From contig NZ_ANNK01000106.1 in assembly GCF_000334155.1 (NCBI RefSeq), positions 1-54,390 of the forward strand: DNA of 54,390 bases, read 5' to 3'. Source of the stretch: Halalkalibacterium ligniniphilum. Lineage in GTDB: Bacteria; Bacillota; Bacilli; Bacillales; Bacillaceae_D. The notes beneath the pieces are model-generated. The model searched no databases. It was given only the letters and a program-made list of their open reading frames with translations, and was not told where the DNA came from. The translations under genes and the position numbers were made by a program. This document shows, piece by piece, positions 1 through 8,255 of this stretch; the stretch's first letter is position 1, and every line of letters starts with the position of its first letter.

Positions 1-37
1 TCGATGACTTGCTTTATTATTACCAGAAAGGATCTTC

Positions 38-106
38 ATGATAATGTTTTGGGCATTGGCTATAGTTCTTTTAGGGGCGCTCCTCTCCTACTTAAGCTGC
101 CTATAA
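38..106 (+). CDS. possible 22-aa hydrophobic peptide
   Basis: ATG with AAAGGA five bases upstream opens 22 codons that are almost entirely hydrophobic (one membrane span) and end in TAA. An in-frame ATG lies two codons later. I do not recognise a family. The ribosome site and uninterrupted membrane-like composition argue for a small membrane protein, but an ORF of this size can occur by chance. Confidence 0.3.
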   Translation: MIMFWALAIVLLGALLSYLSCL

Positions 107-273
107 CCTCGTTCAGAGAAAGCAGCATTAAACCGTCTATCCTTCCTTTCCGAATGAGTGGTATGCTGTTAGATATAGCCCTCATGTTTATGAAAAACAT
201 GAAAAGCTGCCGCACCTATTGAAACGATGGGCAGCTTTCATCAGCAATTTTTTTATCAATTGGAGGCATAAGG

Positions 274-480
274 ATGGACCAGCGTTTTTTACTGAAAAAA
301 ATCGAGCGGATTGTGGCAAGCTATACGAACGACACGATGATCCCCATCACAGAACAAGAACAAGAAGGATTGATCACTACCATCTTGACACAGGTCCAAG
401 CCGAGACAAATGAAGAACTAGAAGAGACGATTCATGATGTGTGCTATAGCTATTTTTTTAGTGAACAGGACAGAGTTTAG
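274..480 (+). CDS. yqzH: YqzH-like small protein
   Basis: 68-residue acidic cytoplasmic protein without membrane segments. The N-terminal half (QRFLLKKIERIV, then TMIPITEQEQEGL) resembles my memory of the Bacillus YqzH family, which has no known function. A GGAGG ribosome site lies about 9 bases before the ATG. In B. subtilis yqzH lies in the yqj region, whose other members (YqjQ, YqjM, Pol IV, YqjE, YqjC, YqjA) also occur in this window, which supports the call. The gene is monocistronic here and is followed by a dispersed repeat. Confidence 0.6.
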   Translation: MDQRFLLKKIERIVASYTNDTMIPITEQEQEGLITTILTQVQAETNEELEETIHDVCYSYFFSEQDRV

Positions 481-524
481 AGACTAAGATGTCCTGCAAC
501 TTTCATTAAAATTTGTATAAAGAT

Positions 525-771
525 AAAGAGGCTGTGACGTAACGAACATGTATGATTAAACATGCGAACAATGCACAACCTTAGCGGAGGAAATATACGT
601 AGACTCCTGCGGGATCAAAGGCAAAGGTGAGACCCCACAGTGCGAAAAGCACGAGGAGGCTCACCAGCCGCCCGCGGAAAGCGAAGGATATTTCCGAAGC
701 GATTGCGATGCAGCAACGATCATGACGTTCGGATGTATCTTCAATAAAAACTCGTTTGTCCCAGCCTCTTT
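525..771 (+). repeat. dispersed MITE-like repeat, copy 1 (full length)
   Basis: About 247 bp bounded by imperfect inverted ends (GAGGCTGTGAC at the left, GTCCCAGCCTC at the right). The middle holds a hairpin: GGTGAG pairs with CTCACC, and GTGC-GAAAA-GCAC forms the tip. The same sequence occurs at 38647-38893 (same strand), 9642-9822 (inverted, short) and 26726-26897 (inverted, truncated). It contains no ORF. Similar repeats are, from memory, common between genes of Bacillaceae. Confidence 0.85.
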
Positions 772-850
772 ATCAAAAAACAGTTTAATTCTCGTCATGA
801 TTATTTGTCTCTTTAACCTAAATTATACTTCCATAGCCAAGCAGCGGCCC

Positions 851-1148
851 CTATAGAAAAAGATAAAAACTCGTTAGATCATCCCTAAATAGCAGAACAG
901 ATATAATGAAAGCAAAAAAGAAGTAGAAAAGTAAATTTACAAATTTACTTGCATTTAATTTCATTGTCATTTTGTCCGCTATCCATCCACACAGCACACT
1001 GTATAGTAAAACAAAGGGAAAAACATACAATAAGACTGCAAAAATAAGATACCAACTTTGCTCAAAAGTAAAAGACAATAAAACAGTTATTAGTATAACT
1101 AAAATGAATGGTGTGATGAATCCTGAGCAACCTTTTTTTAATATTCAT
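851..1148 (-). pseudogene. small multi-span membrane protein, frameshifted in a 7-A run
   Basis: On the minus strand an ATG at 1148 has an AAGGA ribosome site 8 bases upstream, but its frame soon diverges from the long hydrophobic frame. The hydrophobic frame is open from just before 1142 down to a stop at 851 and has no ATG near its start, only TTG at 1078 without a ribosome site. Removing one A from the A7 run (plus-strand T7, 1133-1139) joins both parts into a protein of about 98 residues beginning MNIKKGCSGFITPFILVILI, with three hydrophobic segments. Family unknown. It may be a true pseudogene, a phase-variable or slippage-expressed gene, or a sequencing error. Confidence 0.6.
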
Positions 1149-1189
1149 TTAACCGGTCCTTAGTTCGGCGTGATGATTTCATAGAAATC

Positions 1190-1972
1190 TTACTTTTGAC
1201 GAAATTGCTTTCCTGCCAGCTTCTCAAGAAGGCGAGGTGCAACCTGATAAATCGTCGCGCCAATGTTCATCCACCACGGAAGATTAAGCTCGCGCCTTGG
1301 CTTCTCTAGAAGCCGAATGATTTTTTCCGAAACATCCTCAACATCGAGCATGTACCGTTCAATGTTTTTAACATAGGAACCACTTTGGTCAGCTTGCTCA
1401 AAAAAGGGGGTCCGTATGGGTCCAGGGTTGATGGCACTCACATGAATCCCCTTTTCTTCAAGCTCCATACGTAAGCTGTTTGTAAAACCAAGCACCGCAT
1501 GCTTGGTAGCTGCGTAGACACTTGATTTTGGGGTTGAAAGCTTCCCTGCCTGTGAGGCAATATTTACAATATGACCTTTCCCCTGGCTTACCATTGTCGG
1601 GAGCACGCTGTGCGTCACTGCCATTATCCCAAGGACATTTACATCAAACATCATTTTATTATTAGTCATGTCACTTTCTGAAAAAAGCTCAAATGTTGCG
1701 TAACCAGCATTGTTCACTAATACATCTACTCCACCGACATCATCTATTGCCTGGTTAATGATTTTTGGAATCTGATTATGATCTGACACATCGAGGGGAT
1801 ATACATGAGCCACCCCCCCGTTTCGTTCGATTGCTTCTTTTGCAGAATCAAGCTTTTCTTTTGAACGAGCGAAAAGCACTGAAGTGGCGCCACGTCTTGA
1901 GACATCGAAGGCCAATTGACGACCAAGTCCACTTGAGGCACCTGTAATAAAAATGATTTTATTTTGAAGCAT
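1190..1972 (-). CDS. yqjQ: short-chain dehydrogenase/reductase YqjQ
   Basis: 260-residue classical SDR oxidoreductase using NAD(P)H. The dinucleotide motif TGASSGLG is at 10-17, NNAG at 87-90, and the catalytic residues are Ser140, Tyr153 and Lys157 (YAATK). Length and sequence match YqjQ of B. subtilis (about 259 aa); the substrate is unknown. The C-terminal tail carries a basic/hydrophobic segment seen in membrane-associated SDRs. The start ATG at 1972 has AAGGAG upstream. The gene is divergent from the proline operon. Confidence 0.85.
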   Translation of the reverse strand: MLQNKIIFITGASSGLGRQLAFDVSRRGATSVLFARSKEKLDSAKEAIERNGGVAHVYPLDVSDHNQIPKIINQAIDDVGGVDVLVNNAGYATFELFSESDMTNNKMMFDVNVLGIMAVTHSVLPTMVSQGKGHIVNIASQAGKLSTPKSSVYAATKHAVLGFTNSLRMELEEKGIHVSAINPGPIRTPFFEQADQSGSYVKNIERYMLDVEDVSEKIIRLLEKPRRELNLPWWMNIGATIYQVAPRLLEKLAGKQFRQK

Positions 1973-2075
1973 TGTTTTACTCCTTTGACAATCAATCTTT
2001 TTTAATCATAACGAAGAATGAACGGTGTTGAAAGGATTAGTTTTTATTCACCTCTTGAAATTGTCAGATTATATC

Positions 2076-2104
2076 TTGACGACCTTTTAAATACGTCTTA
2101 TAAT
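2076..2104 (+). promoter_or_regulatory. SigA promoter of the proBA-proC operon
   Basis: TTGACG (2076-2081) and TATAAT (2099-2104) are separated by exactly 17 bp. Transcription would start near 2111, a few dozen bases before the T-box leader. Confidence 0.8.
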
Positions 2105-2124
2105 GAGTTCAACTAAAAAAACGA

Positions 2125-2344
2125 ATGCTTTGATAGGGATTAGTAAGTAGACATTTATGTGAACAGAAAGTGGCACCCACCGGCTGAAAGGTCCACCACC
2201 GCTAAATCTGCTGAACCTGCCCTTGAGCAGTCAGGTAAAGCCTGAACGTCCTTCCACGTTACGGGGTTAAAGTGGGCATTTTGCCAACAAAGGTGGTACC
2301 GCGGAATCAATCCTCCGTCCTTTTTTTGGACGCGAGGTTTTTTT
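2125..2344 (+). ncRNA. T-box leader, proline specific
   Basis: The T-box sequence AGGTGGTACCGCGG is at 2291-2304. An intrinsic terminator follows: CCTCCGTCC (2312-2320), a T7 loop, GGACGCGAGG (2328-2337) and a T tract at 2338-2344. The upstream stem I carries the AGTA bulge and AGAAAG motifs. In the specifier loop, GAA is followed by CCT (2216-2218), a proline codon, which fits the proB gene downstream. Uncharged tRNA-Pro would stabilise the antiterminator and turn on proline synthesis, as known for Bacillus proBA. Confidence 0.93.
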
Positions 2345-2397
2345 ATTTTCCAGCATTAGCTAGACATCATTTTTACTTGCAAAAAGAGGGGATACGC

Positions 2398-3522
2398 ATG
2401 GGAAAACGACGGATCGTAGTAAAAATTGGAAGCAGCTCCCTAACCGACAAAAACGGCTCCTTAAGCAAATCAAAACTACAAGAGCATGTGGAGGCGATCG
2501 CTTTGCTCAAGGGTCTTGGGCATGAGGTCATCCTCATTTCCTCAGGGGCGGTTGCTGCCGGATTCAACGTTCTCGGCTATCCCGTCCGTCCGACGACGAT
2601 GGCTGGAAAGCAAGCAGCAGCAGCGGTCGGTCAGGGGCTTCTTATGCAGCATTATACCGAAGCGTTGAAGGCTCACAGCATCGTGACAGCTCAGCTTCTG
2701 TTAACACGGCAGGATTTTCAAAACCGCACCCAATATTCAAACGCCTATGCGTCACTTTCAGAATTGCTGAAGCGTGGAGCATTGCCAATCATTAACGAAA
2801 ATGACTCCACCTCGATTGAAGAGCTAACCTTTGGCGACAATGATATGCTTTCAGCTCTCGTCAGCGGCTTAGTCCACGCAGATTTGCTTTGTATTTTGAC
2901 GGACGTGAATGGGTTATATGACTCAAATCCAATGAAAAACCCAGATGCGAAAAAATATCATTACCTCCCTCACCTTTCCAATGAGCTGATTGAGCAGGCG
3001 GGAGCAACTGGCTCAAGCGTGGGCACAGGAGGCATGAAGTCAAAGGTGCTTGCTGCAAAAACCGCCCTTTCCCTTGGGGTTCAAGTGTTTATCGGCAAGG
3101 GAAAAGGTCCTTCAAAGCTAATAGATATTTTAGAAGGTAAAGGCGATGGCACTTACATCGGAGATGCTTCTGAGCTTCCTGTTGGCAACAAAAAACAATG
3201 GATTAGTCTCCATTCACAAGTATCTGGAACCATTCAAATTGACAGTGGTGCGGAAAAAGCACTGATTTTAAAGGGAAAAAGCTTGTTACCAGCAGGGGTT
3301 ATCCATGTAGAGGGACATTTTGAGCCTGGAGATGTGGTGACAGTAGTCAACCGAGACAACCGCATTCTTGGAAAAGGGCAAATTTCTGTATCAGCAGAGC
3401 AATTAAGAAAAATACAAGGCCGTTCTAGTGAGGAAGCAAAACAAGTTACCTCCTTACGCCGGTCTGAGGTCATTCACCGTGATAACTGGGTAAGCTACTC
3501 AAAGGAGACGATGAAACAATGA
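2398..3522 (+). CDS. proB: glutamate 5-kinase ProB
   Basis: ATP-dependent phosphorylation of glutamate to glutamyl 5-phosphate, first step of proline synthesis. 374 residues: an amino-acid-kinase domain (about 1-255; KIGSSSLTD near the N-terminus, NENDST and GDNDMLSA motifs) and a C-terminal PUA domain (about 275-355). I chose ATG 2398 because GAGGGG lies about 8 bases upstream; the frame is open further up but that part lies inside the T-box terminator. It overlaps proA by four bases (ATGA), implying translational coupling. It is controlled by the T-box leader. Confidence 0.96.
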   Translation: MGKRRIVVKIGSSSLTDKNGSLSKSKLQEHVEAIALLKGLGHEVILISSGAVAAGFNVLGYPVRPTTMAGKQAAAAVGQGLLMQHYTEALKAHSIVTAQLLLTRQDFQNRTQYSNAYASLSELLKRGALPIINENDSTSIEELTFGDNDMLSALVSGLVHADLLCILTDVNGLYDSNPMKNPDAKKYHYLPHLSNELIEQAGATGSSVGTGGMKSKVLAAKTALSLGVQVFIGKGKGPSKLIDILEGKGDGTYIGDASELPVGNKKQWISLHSQVSGTIQIDSGAEKALILKGKSLLPAGVIHVEGHFEPGDVVTVVNRDNRILGKGQISVSAEQLRKIQGRSSEEAKQVTSLRRSEVIHRDNWVSYSKETMKQ

Positions 3523-4766
3523 GTGAATTAATTCAAAAAGCACAACAGGCACAGCAAGCGAGTAAAACATTAGTAATTCTGTCAACAGAATCAAAAAACG
3601 AAGCACTGAAAAAAATGGCGGAGCAACTCATTCAAGAGCAAGCCTACATTCTTGAGGAAAACGAAAAAGACTTGGACAAAGGTCGCCAGCAAGGGATTAG
3701 CGATGCTCTTTTAGACCGTCTCTCCTTAACGGAGGAACGGATCAAAGCAATGGCCGAAGGATTACTACAAGTGGCTGAGCTTCAAGATCCTGTCGGTGAA
3801 TCGCTTGACTTATTTGAACGGCCAAACGGCATCAAAATTGAAAAAATTCGCGTGCCACTCGGTGTCATCGGCATGATTTATGAGGCGCGGCCAAACGTTA
3901 CGGTCGATGCATCAGGCTTATGCTTGAAAGCTGGAAATGCCGTTCTGTTACGTGGAAGCTCATCGGCGATTCATTCGAACAAAGCGATTGTTACTGTTGT
4001 TCAGCGAGCTCTAGAACAAACAGACATTCCAGCCGATGCAGTTCAATTGCTTGAAGATACGAGCCGAGAAACGGCACAAGAAATGTTTAAATTAAACGAG
4101 TACCTTGATGTGTTGATTCCACGAGGAGGAGCGAATTTAATTCAATCGGTCGTGAAAAATGCATCCGTTCCTGTGCTTGAAACCGGTGAAGGTAATTGCC
4201 ATATTTACATTGATGAAACGGCACAAACAGACATGGCCATTTCGATTGCCGTGAATGCAAAAACACAGCGCCCATCTGTTTGTAACGCTGCAGAGACGAT
4301 TCTTGTTCACCAAAAATGGGCAGATCAGCATTTAGCTTCACTTCTAGATGCATTAAAACAAAAAGATGTGAGTATTTTTGGAGATGACAAGGTCATTTCT
4401 GTCGATTCCACTGCACAGAAAGCAACGGAATCCGACTGGGCAAATGAATACCTCTCCTTATCTGTTGCCGTTAAAATCGTCGCAGATGTAGAAGAAGCGA
4501 TCGCTCATATTGAAACCTACGGCACGAAGCATTCAGAAGCGATTATTAGTGAAACCGATGAACACGTCGTTACGTTTTTAAATCGAGTTGATGCGGCAGC
4601 CGTTTATCATAATGCCTCCACTCGCTTTACAGATGGCTTTGAATTTGGATTTGGTGCAGAAATCGGGATTAGCACCCAAAAGCTACATGCTCGAGGTCCA
4701 ATGGGGCTTTCTGCACTCACATCAACGAAATATGTCATCCGAGGCACTGGACAAATTAGAGAATAG
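3519..4766 (+). CDS. proA: glutamate-5-semialdehyde dehydrogenase ProA
   Basis: NADPH-dependent reduction of glutamyl 5-phosphate to glutamate 5-semialdehyde. 415 residues, the usual family length. Family signatures are visible: [16 protein letters not shown], the LRGSS motif, and the catalytic cysteine in the [11 protein letters not shown] stretch. The start overlaps the proB stop (ATGA), and proC follows after 12 bases, so this is the second gene of a three-gene proline operon. Confidence 0.96.
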   Translation: MSELIQKAQQAQQASKTLVILSTESKNEALKKMAEQLIQEQAYILEENEKDLDKGRQQGISDALLDRLSLTEERIKAMAEGLLQVAELQDPVGESLDLFERPNGIKIEKIRVPLGVIGMIYEARPNVTVDASGLCLKAGNAVLLRGSSSAIHSNKAIVTVVQRALEQTDIPADAVQLLEDTSRETAQEMFKLNEYLDVLIPRGGANLIQSVVKNASVPVLETGEGNCHIYIDETAQTDMAISIAVNAKTQRPSVCNAAETILVHQKWADQHLASLLDALKQKDVSIFGDDKVISVDSTAQKATESDWANEYLSLSVAVKIVADVEEAIAHIETYGTKHSEAIISETDEHVVTFLNRVDAAAVYHNASTRFTDGFEFGFGAEIGISTQKLHARGPMGLSALTSTKYVIRGTGQIRE

Positions 4767-4778
4767 GGTGTGATCAGC

Positions 4779-5615
4779 ATGCTACAAAACAAAACGATCA
4801 CCTTTTTAGGTGCAGGCTCAATGGCAGAATCGATCATTGCAGGCCTTGTTGCGCAACAAATTGTCGTTCCTCATCAAATTATTGCAACAAATCAATCTGA
4901 TGAAGAAAAGCTAGCGTATTTAGAAAACCGCTATCAAATTAGAACGCTTCAAGATCGCGAGCAGGCTGTAAAGGAAGGAGACATTGTCGTCCTTGCCATG
5001 AAACCGAAAAACGTCAAGGAGGCCATTGAAGATGTCAAGCATGTGACGTCAAAGGATCAGCTTTTTGTTTCCGTTCTTGCTGGAATTCCGACAACGTATA
5101 TTGAAGACCTACTCGGTCACAATGCGCCAGTTATTCGAACAATGCCAAATACTTCGGCGAAAGTAGGCGCTTCCGCAACAGGGATTAGTGCAGGAAAGAC
5201 AGCCAACTCCACTCATATGGTTCTTGTCACGCATCTATTTGAGGCGATTGGAACCGTCACAACGGTTACAGAAGATAAGCTCGATGCGGTGACTGGGATT
5301 GCTGGGAGCGGGCCAGCCTATTTTTACTATTTAGTAGAGGCAATGGAACGGGCTGCGGCGGATGCAGGTCTTTCAGAGAATGAAGCCAAAGTGCTCCTTG
5401 CCCAAACGCTGATTGGTGTTGGAAAACGACTCCTTTCTACGACCAAATCAACAGCTGAGCTCTACAAAGAAGTGATGAGCCCAGGAGGGACAACAGAAGC
5501 AGGCATTGGTGTCCTTCAGGAACGCGAGACACAGGCAGCGATGCAGGAGGCCGTAACAAGAGCCATTGCAAGGTCAACCGAGCTAGGTAGTGTTTTTACA
5601 GAATTAAACAAATAG
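4779..5615 (+). CDS. proC: pyrroline-5-carboxylate reductase
   Basis: NAD(P)H-dependent reduction of 1-pyrroline-5-carboxylate to proline, the last step of the pathway. 278 residues. The Rossmann motif FLGAGSMAESI is at the N-terminus, and the family signature around ELYKEVMSPGGTTEAGI is near the C-terminus. I prefer ATG 4779 with AGGGTG 8 bases upstream over GTG 4770, which lacks room for a ribosome site. B. subtilis has several paralogues (proI/yqjO in the yqj region); this one is in the proBA operon. A strong hairpin terminator follows. Confidence 0.93.
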   Translation: MLQNKTITFLGAGSMAESIIAGLVAQQIVVPHQIIATNQSDEEKLAYLENRYQIRTLQDREQAVKEGDIVVLAMKPKNVKEAIEDVKHVTSKDQLFVSVLAGIPTTYIEDLLGHNAPVIRTMPNTSAKVGASATGISAGKTANSTHMVLVTHLFEAIGTVTTVTEDKLDAVTGIAGSGPAYFYYLVEAMERAAADAGLSENEAKVLLAQTLIGVGKRLLSTTKSTAELYKEVMSPGGTTEAGIGVLQERETQAAMQEAVTRAIARSTELGSVFTELNK

Positions 5616-5620
5616 GTGAA

Positions 5621-5656
5621 AAGACGAGCAGTGAAGGATGTTGCTCGTCTTTGCAT
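5621..5656 (+). terminator. terminator of proBA-proC
   Basis: AAGACGAGCA (5621-5630) pairs with TGCTCGTCTT (5642-5651). It sits between convergent genes and may serve both strands, although the T tract is short. Confidence 0.7.
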
Positions 5657-5658
5657 TC

Positions 5659-6696
5659 TTAATTTTCCCCTTGTCTTTTTGAATGGCGCTGTCTTTCCAT
5701 AAGCCATTTTCCTGCCTCTAATCCAGATAAAATCGCTCCTTCCACCTTTCCTTCCTTGAATGCATCCCCGGCAAAGGCGATCGGTCCAGGGTCCATCGCA
5801 GCCAAAAAGCGATCCGGATACAAGGATGAAGGTTTTGCATAGCGCCACTTTTTCAGCTGCGCACTTTTAATCGCTGCGTTTCCAATTAAAGGCCTTATTT
5901 TGTGGATGAATATTTTAAGAAGTTCCTCTTCGTCGTCATTATAGTGGCTCAAACTCCATGCGCCTGAAGCTTGGACCGTCACAATTGGAGAAGCTGAAAT
6001 TCCTTTTTTCTGATTATCACCAATAAAAGCGATAATCCCGTCTCCTTGAATTCCTCCATTGTCAGGTACGCCACTCGGACCTTCTAGTACAAGCAGTGCA
6101 CAGAGGCAAGGTTCATATAAAAGAGCTTCAAGCTCTTCCTTCACATCTGATTCTAGATCTTCACGGAGCAATAAAGCTAATGATTGGGGAACGGGTGCAG
6201 TTGAAAGAACCGCATCTGCTGAAAAATTCAGCTTCTTATGGCTCATGAATTCCGTTGCTTCGATCGCCCACTGCTTGTTGCGAAAGCGAAGCTCGTTCAC
6301 TTTCACCTCTGTTTTTACAGAAAGTCCATTTGCTAGCTTCTTTGTAAGCGCATTCATTCCGTCGTTTGCCTTGTAGCGAGGATAGCCGTCAACGGATGCT
6401 CTCACTAGAGAACCTCCTTCACCGCTTAGTTGATGAAAGCCGTTCGTCCAAACTTGAATCCATCCTTTTTCTTCCCATTCGGAGCAATAGTTCTTCATTG
6501 TCTCAGAGCGAGCTGTAAAAAATTGTGCCCCGTGATCGGCACGCCCTTCACCAATCCTTCTTGTCGCCATTCGTCCCCCGACACTTTTTCCTTTATCTAA
6601 AACGAGATAACGAAGCCCCGCTTCTGCTACCGTACGGGCAGCCATTAGTCCAGATAATCCTGCGCCAATAATGATGACATCATAGTGTTCCGTCAA
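5659..6696 (-). CDS. renalase-like FAD-dependent oxidoreductase
   Basis: 345-residue flavoprotein. The N-terminal dinucleotide-binding motif IIGAGLSGLMAA is followed by VLDKGKSVGGRMATRR (the GG-RMATRR element typical of renalase-like NAD(P)/FAD amine oxidases) and DHGAQFFTAR. The C-terminus has the FAD-binding stretch IAFAGDAFKEGKVEGAILSG. Soluble, with no signal peptide. The substrate is unknown. It is convergent with the proline operon, with no operon partner. Confidence 0.75.
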   Translation of the reverse strand: MTEHYDVIIIGAGLSGLMAARTVAEAGLRYLVLDKGKSVGGRMATRRIGEGRADHGAQFFTARSETMKNYCSEWEEKGWIQVWTNGFHQLSGEGGSLVRASVDGYPRYKANDGMNALTKKLANGLSVKTEVKVNELRFRNKQWAIEATEFMSHKKLNFSADAVLSTAPVPQSLALLLREDLESDVKEELEALLYEPCLCALLVLEGPSGVPDNGGIQGDGIIAFIGDNQKKGISASPIVTVQASGAWSLSHYNDDEEELLKIFIHKIRPLIGNAAIKSAQLKKWRYAKPSSLYPDRFLAAMDPGPIAFAGDAFKEGKVEGAILSGLEAGKWLMERQRHSKRQGEN

Positions 6697-6774
6697 AGAA
6701 ATCTCCCCTTATATGAAAATTCTGATATCTCTATTTTATCAAAATAGTCGTTTGAACAAAAATATTACTTATTT

Positions 6775-6996
6775 TTAGGCGTCCGACAATTTTTTACTGC
6801 TTTTTAATCTGGCAGACAAAATATTGCACCGCTTAAATACCCTTACTTTTCTGCGCATTAAACAAAAGGCCATGACATACGTATCGTTAAAGCTTTTAAC
6901 CATCAAAGTTCGCTGTGTGAATGCTCCCTTTGAGGACTGATAAATCACTTCAAGCGGTCGATTTTCTAAGATGCTACGATTTAATAGCCCTTCCAT
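6775..6996 (-). CDS. WYL-like small protein
   Basis: 73 residues. It looks like a stand-alone piece of the WYL-type fold: a start of the form EGLLNRSILENRPLEVIYQS, a mid strand TQRTLMVKSF, then YVMAFCLMRRKVRVFKRCNIL, matching the known Bacillus family of about 70-residue WYL-like proteins. Basic C-terminus. Ligand-sensing or nucleic-acid binding would be inference from the WYL fold. Transcribed divergently from the channel gene. Confidence 0.6.
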   Translation of the reverse strand: MEGLLNRSILENRPLEVIYQSSKGAFTQRTLMVKSFNDTYVMAFCLMRRKVRVFKRCNILSARLKSSKKLSDA

Positions 6997-7159
6997 GCCT
7001 CATCCACCTTTCTAAAGCTCATTATATACGAACACACACCCTAAAACAAGAACATTAGTTCGTTTCTGCATGAGCATCCTTCTCTTTATTGTTGGCTTAA
7101 AATCTAGTAAAATAAGCAAGGGCGTGTGTGGAACGTAGATGAGGAGTGATTGAACTAGC

Positions 7160-8011
7160 ATGGTCTCAAAACAGGAACTTCAACCAAACGCTAATTCCTC
7201 GTTTAGAAAAGTAGTTGAGAAAGTCGTTGACCACCGAGCGTTTACCGTAACGGTCATTGTACTTATTTTATTTAACGCGGTGATCGTTGGACTTGAGACT
7301 TATCCTTCTCTTTATAACGAGCATAAGGGGTTATTCTTTACAATTGACTTCATATTACTATGGACTTTTACGATTGAAATTGCCATGAGGCTAATTGCTT
7401 CTAATCCGACGAAACGATTTTTTAAAAATCCTTGGAACTGGTTTGATCTACTTATTGTCTCAGCTGGTCACATCTTTGCAGGTGCCCAGTTTATCACGGT
7501 TTTACGTATATTACGTGTCCTTCGCGTGCTGCGAGCGATTTCTGTTATACCTTCCTTGCGACGTCTTGTCGATGCATTGTTAATGACGATTCCAGCCTTA
7601 GGGAATATTTTAATCTTGATGAGCATGGTCTTTTATATTTTCGCTGTTATTGGCACAATGCTGTTTTCGTCAGTGGCTCCAGAGTTTTTCGGTACTCTTC
7701 AGCAAACCTTGTTAACGTTGTTTCAATTAGTTACATTGGACTCTTGGGCAAGTGGTGTCATGAGACCGATATCTGCTGAAATGACAGGAGCATGGATTTA
7801 TTTTGTCAGCTTTATTCTTGTTGGAACCTTTATTATTTTTAACCTATTTATCGGGGTAATCGTTAATAACGTGGAAAAAGCCAATGAATTAGAGTTAAAG
7901 GGAGAAATCGAGGAGGAGAAAGAACAGCTTCAGGCAGAGCTGTCTCAGCTACGCGGTGAAGTATCTGAAATGAAGCAAATGCTTGCTGAAATGAATAAAA
8001 AATTAAAGTAA
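7160..8011 (+). CDS. ncbA: NaChBac-type voltage-gated cation channel
   Basis: 283-residue six-span channel subunit (homotetramer) of the bacterial Nav family. The S4 voltage sensor carries arginines at 116, 119, 122 and 125 (LRILRVLRVLR). The pore filter is TLDSWAS at 192-198, where NaChBac has TLESWAS. S6 contains FNLFIGVIVNN. The C-terminus (about 245-283) is a charged heptad coiled coil for tetramerisation. In alkaliphilic bacilli such channels readmit sodium for pH homeostasis, motility and chemotaxis. The Asp at 194 may change selectivity (see findings). An IS110 element begins almost at its stop codon. Confidence 0.93.
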   Translation: MVSKQELQPNANSSFRKVVEKVVDHRAFTVTVIVLILFNAVIVGLETYPSLYNEHKGLFFTIDFILLWTFTIEIAMRLIASNPTKRFFKNPWNWFDLLIVSAGHIFAGAQFITVLRILRVLRVLRAISVIPSLRRLVDALLMTIPALGNILILMSMVFYIFAVIGTMLFSSVAPEFFGTLQQTLLTLFQLVTLDSWASGVMRPISAEMTGAWIYFVSFILVGTFIIFNLFIGVIVNNVEKANELELKGEIEEEKEQLQAELSQLRGEVSEMKQMLAEMNKKLK

Positions 8012-8026
8012 AACATACTAAGATTA

Positions 8027-8066
8027 GTAGTACAGACCCCGGCCAGGGTTTGTGCTACTATTTTTT
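8027..8066 (+). terminator. strong hairpin with T tract after the channel gene
   Basis: A 13-bp stem with one G-T pair: GTAGTACAGACCC (8027-8039), loop CGGCCA, GGGTTTGTGCTAC (8046-8058), then TATTTTTTAT. It would terminate channel transcription. Alternatively it is the 5' stem-loop of the IS110 RNA and shields the element from read-through. Confidence 0.75.
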
Positions 8067-8222
8067 ATAGTAGAAGTGAAGTAAGGCCGACCAGCCTCTG
8101 GGACCATTTAAGAGTCCGCATTTAAAACCGGCCAACTTCACACCCTTATTTGAATCAGTTTAGTATGTTGGGTCCTAAGAGATCGAGTAAAAGAAAGTGG
8201 AATCGATAAGGCAATGTGAAGG
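8062..8222 (+). ncRNA. candidate IS110 bridge RNA
   Basis: Upstream of the recombinase lie two successive hairpins with internal loops. The first joins GTGAAGTAAGGCCG (8076-8089) to CGGCCAACTTCAC (8129-8141), with an inner GGAC/GTCC stem. The second joins CCTTAT (8144-8149) to ATAAGG (8206-8211), with inner ATCGA/TCGAT. Known IS110 bridge RNAs lie in this position and have target- and donor-binding loops of this architecture. The assignment is inference from position and fold. Confidence 0.5.
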
Positions 8223-8255
8223 CTTCTATGATTGGCAAGAGAAGGAGAAGTGAAT

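Noticed and set aside
4-222. 72-codon plus-strand frame at the window edge
   Set aside because: No ribosome site; an alternative short frame at 38-106 has one.
525-771. CRISPR-like or rRNA-related sequence in the dispersed repeat
   Set aside because: There are no regularly spaced short repeats; copies are scattered kilobases apart. No CRISPR array, rRNA or tRNA gene was recognised anywhere in the window.
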